Program-made: the position numbers and the translations under genes
Notes under the pieces: generated by a model
The model's input: only the letters and a program-made list of their open reading frames with translations
What the model was told of the DNA's origin: nothing
The model's database searches: none
Shown here: piece by piece, positions 6,203 to 11,192 of the stretch
Position numbering within the stretch: position 1 is the first letter of the stretch
How the letters are laid out: every line of letters starts with the position of its first letter
NCBI GenBank assembly: GCA_039034035.1
Contig: JBCCBN010000097.1
Coordinates: forward strand, 1 to 11,192
Direction of reading: 5' to 3'
Source of the DNA: UBA5336 sp039034035
GTDB taxonomy: Bacteria; Pseudomonadota; Alphaproteobacteria; Caulobacterales; Hyphomonadaceae
DNA: 11,192 bases

Positions 6203-6244
6203 CGTTACACGGGCAGAAGCCTCATTTGCTGTGCCCGCGTGACG
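6203..6244 (+). other. Long imperfect hairpin in leader of the RTX gene
   Basis: CGTTACACGGGCA (6203-6215) pairs with TGCCCGCGTGACG (6232-6244): 11 Watson-Crick pairs, one G-U and one A-C mismatch, with a 16-base loop. It lies between the CtrA-type site and the start codon, 43 bases before the ATG. No T-run follows on either strand, so it is not a simple terminator; an operator or an mRNA leader structure is possible. Confidence 0.4.
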
Positions 6245-6287
6245 GCCAAAGAAAGACCGGCCTCGTATGCAAGGTGGGTGAACTAGC

Positions 6288-8720
6288 ATGGCTGGTGAGA
6301 TCGAACCGTGGCTCGGGGACGAAGCCATTCTGTTGAAGGGGCTCGGCGGCGCCGATCTCGCACGGGTCGATGACCAGGCGAGCGGAGCGCCCGAGACCGC
6401 GCTTGCAGGCGCAAGCGCTACCCAGGGCACAACGCTCGCAGCGACCCCCGCGGCGGTTTCTTCCCAATTTTCTCCGGCCCTCTTCGCGCCGCCGGTTATC
6501 GGCACCGGCGTTTCCGAAGCCGAAGACCTGGAACTCACCAATTACGTTGTCGAAACCCGGGCCGATGCATCGGGCGGAGAAGCGGTGCGCCTTGAACCCG
6601 CCCCCGCTGCAGATATCGGCACCGTCGCCGGAACTTTTGCAGGCAATGCCGACACCTATCACGTCATCATCAACTATATCGATGAGGATGACGGCGTCTC
6701 GACCTGGACGCTCCTGATCAACGGGGTTGCCATCGGTGACTTTCAAGGCGTTGGCGGCACCGGCGCCGGGCTGGCCCGGTCGAGCCTCTTCGGCGTGGCG
6801 CTTGATCCGGGCGACGTGATTGCAGTCCAGGGCGAACGCGACGGCGGCGAACTCGCCCGGATCGACAGTATAGAGATCCAGGATGTCCCGATCGAAACCA
6901 AGGAAATCCGCTCCGGCATTACCGAATTCGAAGACCTGAACCTCATCGGCTACCAGATCGAGGATCGCGCAGGCGTATCGGGCGGCCAGTCTGTGTTCAC
7001 GCTCGCCACCGGCACAGCCTTCGGCACCTTCACCGGGACCAGCGGGCGCTATGAGCTGGACATTGACCATCTCATCGAGTCTGACGGCGTCGCCCAGTGG
7101 GTGGTGAAGATCAATGATGTGGAAGTGGCCAGCTTTGACGGCGCCGGGGCGACCCAGGCGCTGCAACTGGCTGAATTCATCATCGATATCGACCTTGTCA
7201 CCGGCGACACGATCCTGGTGGAAGGCACCCGGGTCGATGGCGCGACAGCCCGTCTTGATGCCCTGAAGCTGACCCCCCTGTCAGCCGGGATCAACCGGGC
7301 ACCGATTGCCGTCAATGATGCCGGCCAGATGGTCGACACCGAAGTGCTGGCGTTCGACGTGATCTCGAACGATTCCGATCCCGATGGTGACCCGATTTCC
7401 GTGACGGGCCTGGTCACCGATTTCGGCATCGTCAGTCTCGCCCCCGGCGAAAGCGTCACGTTCGACGATGCGGTGGCCACGCTGAATGCGGACAGTTCAA
7501 TCACCCTTGACCCGAATGCCGGGTTCGAGGGGCGGCTAACCATCGAGTACGTGCTCTCCGATGGCGAAGACACCGACATCGGCGCGCTTGTGGTCGATGT
7601 GTTCCCCGCCACCGCCCTGCCGCCGGTGGCGGCCACCTTCGATGTTAGCGAGGACGGCGGCCGCTCGGTACAACTCACCGTTCTCGGCGCGCCGATTGCC
7701 AGCCGCGATATCACCGTGGACTGGCGCGATGGCACCGCAGACTCAGAGGCGACGCTGGCCAGCGGCATTGCCGGTCAATTCGACCATACCTTCTCCACCG
7801 GTGGGATATTCGACGTTACGATCTCGTCAGTATCGGATGTGGCGAACCAGGAAAGTACGGTCCGCGTGGTCGCCGCCGCGCCTGGCACCCCGCCCGGTGA
7901 TGGGTCGATCCTAGCCGGGACGGAAGGCATCAATGCTCTGCTCGGCGATGGCGGGAACGACATTCTGAACGGGGAAGCCGGTGACGATCTGTTGCGCGGC
8001 GAAGCGGGGGTCGATCTCCTCTCTGGCGGCCTCGGCGCCGACATCCTAGTGGGCGGGGACGGTCGCGACGAGTTTCGATACAGCAGCACCGACGAAGGCG
8101 GCGATCGGATTGTCGATTTCACGCCCGGCATCGACAAGATCCGGGTCGATGCCGCCGGGTTCGGCGGGGACCTCTTCCCCGGTCAGCGGGTCGAACTCGT
8201 GGTCGCAACCGGCGCTGCGACATTCAATGAGGACGGGGCGTTTCTGTACAATCCCGTCTCAGGCGACCTGTTCTACGATGTCAGCGGCGCAGGGTTCTCC
8301 CCGCCGGTGTTGCTCGCCACGCTGGAAGGCGCGCCGGCCATTACCGCGCGGGACATCCTGGTGGCCGGCGGCCAGACCCTTGGCTTGACGGTAACCGGTC
8401 CCGGCGACGATCCACGCGGAGATGGGCCAGCCAGCGCCCCATCCCTCGGCGACGAGGGCGCAGCACCGGCCGCCGTCTCCGACCAGGGCCATGCGTCCCA
8501 ATCCCTTGAGCGGATGTCCATCGATGACACGTTCGATTTTTCCGTGCTCCCTGCCCCGGCATCCGGCAGCGCAACCGCGTCCGTCACTCCGGAACCCCTT
8601 ACGGTGACAGATGCGGCCGAAAGCACCCTTTCGCCGCTGCCGGCCAGCCCCGATCCGGCGCTGGACGCGTTCATCGAGAGCCTGGCGCTGGAGACCCCGG
8701 ATGACGGGTTCGCGATGTAG
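6288..8720 (+). CDS. Secreted RTX protein with tandem CBM6/35-like, cadherin-like and PKD-like modules
   Basis: An acidic 810-residue protein without an N-terminal signal peptide, predicted to leave the cell by a type I system. Order: low-complexity N-terminus (1-73). Two homologous beta-sandwich modules (about 74-200 and 209-330), each with an (E/F)-E-D-L start, a 'SGG' turn and a closing 'GD-x-I-x-V-(Q/E)-G' strand, as in CBM6/35-like carbohydrate-binding domains. A cadherin/Ig-like module with 'NDSDPDGDPI' (338-440). A PKD-like module with 'DITVDWRDGT' (445-530). About five RTX nonapeptides (541-591, e.g. 'LLGDGGNDIL', 'GGLGADILVGG') that bind calcium. A serralysin-type C-terminal cap (592-692). 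Finally a Pro/Ala/Ser/Asp-rich tail (693-810). No catalytic domain was recognised, so binding or adhesion to polysaccharide is the inferred role. The start is bounded by a TGA at 6279-6281, with AAGGTGGG as ribosome binding site. No transporter genes are adjacent. Confidence 0.87.
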   Translation: MAGEIEPWLGDEAILLKGLGGADLARVDDQASGAPETALAGASATQGTTLAATPAAVSSQFSPALFAPPVIGTGVSEAEDLELTNYVVETRADASGGEAVRLEPAPAADIGTVAGTFAGNADTYHVIINYIDEDDGVSTWTLLINGVAIGDFQGVGGTGAGLARSSLFGVALDPGDVIAVQGERDGGELARIDSIEIQDVPIETKEIRSGITEFEDLNLIGYQIEDRAGVSGGQSVFTLATGTAFGTFTGTSGRYELDIDHLIESDGVAQWVVKINDVEVASFDGAGATQALQLAEFIIDIDLVTGDTILVEGTRVDGATARLDALKLTPLSAGINRAPIAVNDAGQMVDTEVLAFDVISNDSDPDGDPISVTGLVTDFGIVSLAPGESVTFDDAVATLNADSSITLDPNAGFEGRLTIEYVLSDGEDTDIGALVVDVFPATALPPVAATFDVSEDGGRSVQLTVLGAPIASRDITVDWRDGTADSEATLASGIAGQFDHTFSTGGIFDVTISSVSDVANQESTVRVVAAAPGTPPGDGSILAGTEGINALLGDGGNDILNGEAGDDLLRGEAGVDLLSGGLGADILVGGDGRDEFRYSSTDEGGDRIVDFTPGIDKIRVDAAGFGGDLFPGQRVELVVATGAATFNEDGAFLYNPVSGDLFYDVSGAGFSPPVLLATLEGAPAITARDILVAGGQTLGLTVTGPGDDPRGDGPASAPSLGDEGAAPAAVSDQGHASQSLERMSIDDTFDFSVLPAPASGSATASVTPEPLTVTDAAESTLSPLPASPDPALDAFIESLALETPDDGFAM

Positions 8721-8732
8721 CGATCACCCGTC
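8702..8732 (+). terminator. Possible terminator hairpin at the end of the RTX gene
   Basis: GACGGGT-TCGC pairs with GCGA-(TC)-ACCCGTC, 11 pairs with a two-base bulge and loop GATGTA, spanning the stop codon (TAG 8718-8720). No T-run follows, so it would be a non-canonical terminator or a 3'-end stabiliser. Confidence 0.35.
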
Positions 8733-8789
8733 CCGATAGCCAATGCAGCACGACGCCGAAAACGACCGTCTGGCGCGTGGACACACCAG

Positions 8790-8809
8790 CGGGCCTATGT
8801 CATAGCCCG
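8790..8809. repeat. Dyad upstream of tig
   Basis: CGGGC-CTATG-T-CATAG-CCCG is an inverted repeat with a perfect CTATG/CATAG core around one base and one unpaired C. It lies about 90 bases before the tig ATG in the 175-base gap after the RTX gene, where the tig promoter must be. It could be an operator; no regulator is recognised. Confidence 0.3.
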
Positions 8810-8895
8810 TCGCTTCACATTCAGGCACCACACCCAGACAGACCACGGCGCCGCGCCTTGAAAGCGCCCGCGCCCGCCCCGCAAGGATCAGAACG

Positions 8896-10239
8896 ATGGA
8901 CGTCACCCAAACCCAGGCCGAAGGGCTGAGCCGCACTTTCCAGGTTAGCGTGCCCGCCTCTGAACTCCAGGCCAAGCTGGACGCGAAGATCGCCGAAATC
9001 CGGCCACAGATGCGGTTGAAGGGTTTCCGACCCGGCAAGGTGCCGGCCTCCCATGTGAAGCAGATGTATGGCCGCTCGATCATGGGGGAACTGGTCGAGG
9101 ATCTGGTGAAGCAAACCAATGAAAAGGCCATCGAGGATGCGGCCGTGCGTGCCGCCTCTCAGCCTGACATGCACTGGGACAATGAAGTCGATGAAATCCT
9201 CGCCGGCAAGGCTGACCTGAACTACCGGTTCGACGTGGACATCATGCCGGAGTTCGAGCCCATTGATCCGGCAACCCTGAGCATTGATCGACCCGTGGCA
9301 GAGGTGGCCGACACCGAAGTCGAGGAGTCGCTGCAGAAACTGGCCGAGCAGAACGCCCAGTACGAGGCGCGCGGCAAGACGGCAAAAGCCCGCGATGGCG
9401 ATGCGGTGGTCATCGATTTTCTCGGCAAGATCGACGGCGAACCGTTCGATGGCGGCGCGGCAGAAGACGCCTCGGTCGTGATCGGTGCCGGGCGCTTCAT
9501 CCCCGGCTTCGAAGAACAGCTCGTCGGCGTGAAAGCGGGCCAGGAGACCGAGCTCAACGTCTCATTCCCTGACGATTATCCGTCCGAAAACCTCGCCGGT
9601 AAGGATGCGGTGTTCGAAGTGAAAGTGAAAGAAGTGCGCGCACCGAAGACCCCCGAGATCGACGATGATTTCGCCAAGGGCCTCGGCGTCGATAGTCTCG
9701 ACGATCTCAAGGAAATGTTCCGCACCCAGATCTCTGGCCAATACGACCAGGCCTCGCGCCAGAAGGCCAAGCGCTACCTCCTCGACCTGCTCGACGAGGC
9801 CCATGATTTCGGCCTGCCGCCAAAGATGGTGGACCAGGAGTTCAATCAGATATGGGCCCAACTCCAGCAGGAGAAGGAACAGGGCCGGCTGTCGGAAGAG
9901 GATGCGGCCAAGTCCGACGACGATCTCAAGAGCGAGTACCGCAAGATCTCCGAACGCCGCGTGCGGCTCGGCCTCGTTCTGGCCGAGATTGGCCGGCTCA
10001 ACGACATCCAGATCACCGAGCAGGAAGTGCAGCAGGCCGTTATCGCCGAAGCCCGCCGCTATCCGGGACAGGAACGCGAAGTGGTTGAATTCATCCAGAA
10101 AAATCCCGACGCCCTGGCCGGTATCCGCGCTCCGATCTATGAGGAAAAGGTTGTCGACCACATTTTCGATGTCGCCACGATGAACGACAAGACCGTCACC
10201 AAGGACGAACTTTTCGAAGAAGAAGAGGGTTTGGGCTAG
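8896..10239 (+). CDS. tig: Trigger factor (ribosome-associated chaperone, PPIase)
   Basis: Trigger factor binds at the ribosomal exit tunnel and shields nascent chains. The 447 residues show all three parts. The N-terminal ribosome-binding domain has the signature loop 'KGFRPGKVP' (42-50). The FKBP-type peptidyl-prolyl isomerase domain runs about 165-248 ('GDAVVIDFLGKIDGEPFDGG', 'FIPGFEEQLVGVKAGQE'). The helical C-terminal chaperone arms run about 255-425 and include 'LGLVLAEIGRLNDI' (358-371). It ends in an acidic tail 'DELFEEEEGLG'. Length is normal for alphaproteobacteria. The ATG has AAGGA eight bases upstream. In many bacteria clpP/clpX follow tig; here the next gene is convergent, so tig is transcribed alone or with material upstream. 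The 175-base gap before it separates it from the RTX gene. Confidence 0.97.
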   Translation: MDVTQTQAEGLSRTFQVSVPASELQAKLDAKIAEIRPQMRLKGFRPGKVPASHVKQMYGRSIMGELVEDLVKQTNEKAIEDAAVRAASQPDMHWDNEVDEILAGKADLNYRFDVDIMPEFEPIDPATLSIDRPVAEVADTEVEESLQKLAEQNAQYEARGKTAKARDGDAVVIDFLGKIDGEPFDGGAAEDASVVIGAGRFIPGFEEQLVGVKAGQETELNVSFPDDYPSENLAGKDAVFEVKVKEVRAPKTPEIDDDFAKGLGVDSLDDLKEMFRTQISGQYDQASRQKAKRYLLDLLDEAHDFGLPPKMVDQEFNQIWAQLQQEKEQGRLSEEDAAKSDDDLKSEYRKISERRVRLGLVLAEIGRLNDIQITEQEVQQAVIAEARRYPGQEREVVEFIQKNPDALAGIRAPIYEEKVVDHIFDVATMNDKTVTKDELFEEEEGLG

Positions 10240-10276
10240 AGCATCGGGCGCAAAATCTGATGCACTTGATGGCGCG

Positions 10277-11116
10277 TCAGGTTACGGCCGCGCCGAACCA
10301 GCTCTGGATGATACCCCAGGTGCTCTTTGACCCCTGCATGGCCATTTCGGTGGCCCGGGCCGCGCTGGCGGTGAGCCCGCCGCAACGCTTCATCAGGTCA
10401 CCGACGACGGCGGAGCTGTCACGCTTGACCCGTTCTAGCGCTTCAGCCGAGATCGAGCGCGCCTTTGCCGGTGTCCACGCCTCGAAGCTGCGACAGCGGC
10501 GCTTGGCGAGGTAGCCGAGCTTGAGGGTCATGGTGGCGTTCACCGCCCCATCCATCACGGGCCCCGCAACCAGCCCACCCATTCGGCCAAGCACCCCACC
10601 AATCACATCGCCGGTAATGTCCGTAACGTCTTCCAGCGCGCGGCTGACCACGACAATAGCGGCCACGTCTCGCAAGATGAGCAGGCTTCCGCGGAGGTGT
10701 GGGCGCCCGAAGTAAAGGCGCGCAATCCGGCTGACCAGATTGGCGTTCCTCCACAGCACGATGAACGCGTCCACGGTGCCATTCATCGAAACCGCCGTGG
10801 CAACCCCGACCGCGACCGCTTCCGCGCGGATGACTTGATCCACCTTTGCGTCCAGCGCCTTCAGCTGCGCTTCGATATGCTGGGCTTCAAACGCATGGAT
10901 GTCTGCAAGGCGAGCCTGGGCCCAGCCCGATTTAAGGGTGCGCGCCTGTAGCTGCTGCCCGGCTGCGATTGACGCATCGATGGCGGCAGATTCCGCCGTC
11001 AGGTGCGGATTGCGGCGCAACGCCTTGAGGTATTTCACGTCATACGCCAACCGGGCGCGCATGGCCGCGGGATCAGGATTGGCTGGATCGATATCGATAT
11101 GAGGCGGCTGGGCCAT
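10277..11116 (-). CDS. DUF697 / YcjF-family membrane protein
   Basis: A 279-residue protein matching the DUF697 (YcjF, TIGR01620-like) family. Recognisable stretches are 'DAFIVLWRNANLVSRIARLY' (116-135), hydrophobic 'LLILRDVAAIVVVSRALEDV' (145-164), 'DVIGGVLGRMGGLVAGPV' (170-187) and the family-typical 'DGAVNATMTLKLGYLA...CR' (189-209). The N-terminal third (about 17-95) is helical and charged, probably cytoplasmic. Hydrophobic helices at about 97-120 and 145-165, plus the glycine-rich segment, suggest an inner-membrane protein. Function in the family is poorly known; YcjF often sits after the P-loop protein YcjX, which is not seen here. The ATG at 11116 lacks a Shine-Dalgarno sequence, and ATG 11062 (residue 19) is an alternative start. 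The gene is convergent with tig, 37 bases apart. Confidence 0.82.
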   Translation of the reverse strand: MAQPPHIDIDPANPDPAAMRARLAYDVKYLKALRRNPHLTAESAAIDASIAAGQQLQARTLKSGWAQARLADIHAFEAQHIEAQLKALDAKVDQVIRAEAVAVGVATAVSMNGTVDAFIVLWRNANLVSRIARLYFGRPHLRGSLLILRDVAAIVVVSRALEDVTDITGDVIGGVLGRMGGLVAGPVMDGAVNATMTLKLGYLAKRRCRSFEAWTPAKARSISAEALERVKRDSSAVVGDLMKRCGGLTASAARATEMAMQGSKSTWGIIQSWFGAAVT

Positions 11117-11192
11117 GCGCGCCGCGGGTGCCGCCGCGGTCGCTTTCGCGTTCTACGCCATTTGGGGCGCGTGGGCGAACCGCTCGCACGGC
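11115..11192 (+). CDS. N-terminus of an unidentified membrane protein (partial)
   Basis: An ATG at 11115 opens a frame that stays open to the window edge (26 codons). It begins MRAAGAAAVAFAFYAIWGAW, a hydrophobic stretch that looks like a first transmembrane helix, followed by ANRSHG. GAGGCGG lies about eight bases before the ATG, a good ribosome binding site. Its start codon overlaps, on the opposite strand, the proposed start of the DUF697 gene. I do not recognise the family from 26 residues; it could also be a chance open frame. Confidence 0.5.
   Translation, partial: MRAAGAAAVAFAFYAIWGAWANRSHG

Larger units (their letters stand above)
5947..6287. other. Gene-free region between tRNA-Leu and RTX gene
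   Basis: No credible coding sequence lies in these 341 bases; the open frame that begins in the tRNA is the familiar false tRNA-Leu translation. It holds an imperfect hairpin at 6016-6044, the CtrA-type site at 6168-6182, a longer hairpin at 6203-6244 and the ribosome binding region (AAGGTGGG at 6271-6278) before the ATG at 6288. The first part, about 5955-6010, is rich in short GC palindromic words (gatcgatcg, cgcgatgg, gatcgcgc). Confidence 0.6.

Noticed and set aside
6222..7166. 314-codon minus-strand open frame opposite the RTX gene
   Set aside because: The plus-strand product has clear, repeated domain structure; the minus frame shows no recognisable motif and is a GC-frame shadow.
9562..10161. 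199-codon minus-strand open frame inside tig
   Set aside because: It is an antisense shadow of trigger factor.
10241..10263. GCATC...GATGC inverted repeat between tig and the DUF697 gene as a bidirectional terminator
   Set aside because: Five pairs with a 13-base loop and no T-run on either side.

Overview
This window is GC-rich, densely coded bacterial chromosome, most likely from an alphaproteobacterium. The evidence is a TonB-dependent receptor tail, a glnB-glnA pair, a Coq4-type ubiquinone biosynthesis protein, a DUF697 membrane protein, and an exact full CtrA-type site (TTAA-N7-TTAA) upstream of a secreted RTX gene. CtrA boxes together with TonB receptors and Coq4 fit a Caulobacterales/Hyphomonadales/Parvularculales-like or sphingomonad-like lineage. 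I cannot name the genus from sequence alone.

Layout: (1) bases 2-283 (+), the 3' end of a TonB-dependent receptor. (2) 308-1886 (-), a tightly coupled pair: a membrane-anchored calcineurin-like metallophosphoesterase, then, one base after its stop, a lipoprotein with a lysozyme/SLT-like fold. (3) 1932-3811 (-), the nitrogen module: glnB (PII, GTG start), then glnA (type I, adenylylatable glutamine synthetase), ending in a clean intrinsic terminator. (4) 4014-4781 (+), coq4, divergent from glnB across a 202-base region with a perfect 14-base palindrome. (5) 4932-5831 (+), a stand-alone NAD(P)H-hydrate dehydratase (NnrD type) without the epimerase domain. (6) 5862-5946 (+), tRNA-Leu(UAG) with encoded CCA. 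(7) 5947-6287, about 340 bases without a gene, holding two hairpins and the CtrA-type site. (8) 6288-8720 (+), an 810-residue predicted type I-secreted protein: two tandem CBM6/35-like modules, a cadherin-like and a PKD-like module, RTX repeats and an unusual 118-residue tail. (9) 8896-10239 (+), tig, trigger factor. (10) 10277-11116 (-), a DUF697/YcjF-like membrane protein. Its start codon overlaps the start of a divergent membrane-protein ORF running off the right edge.

How they work together: GlnB and GlnA are the sensor and enzyme of ammonium assimilation. Coq4, the NAD(P)HX dehydratase and trigger factor are housekeeping functions. The accessory-looking element is the RTX/CBM protein between tRNA-Leu and tig. 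It has no transporter beside it and is probably placed under cell-cycle (CtrA) control, so it is the most interesting locus here. No mobile element, CRISPR array or phage gene was seen.
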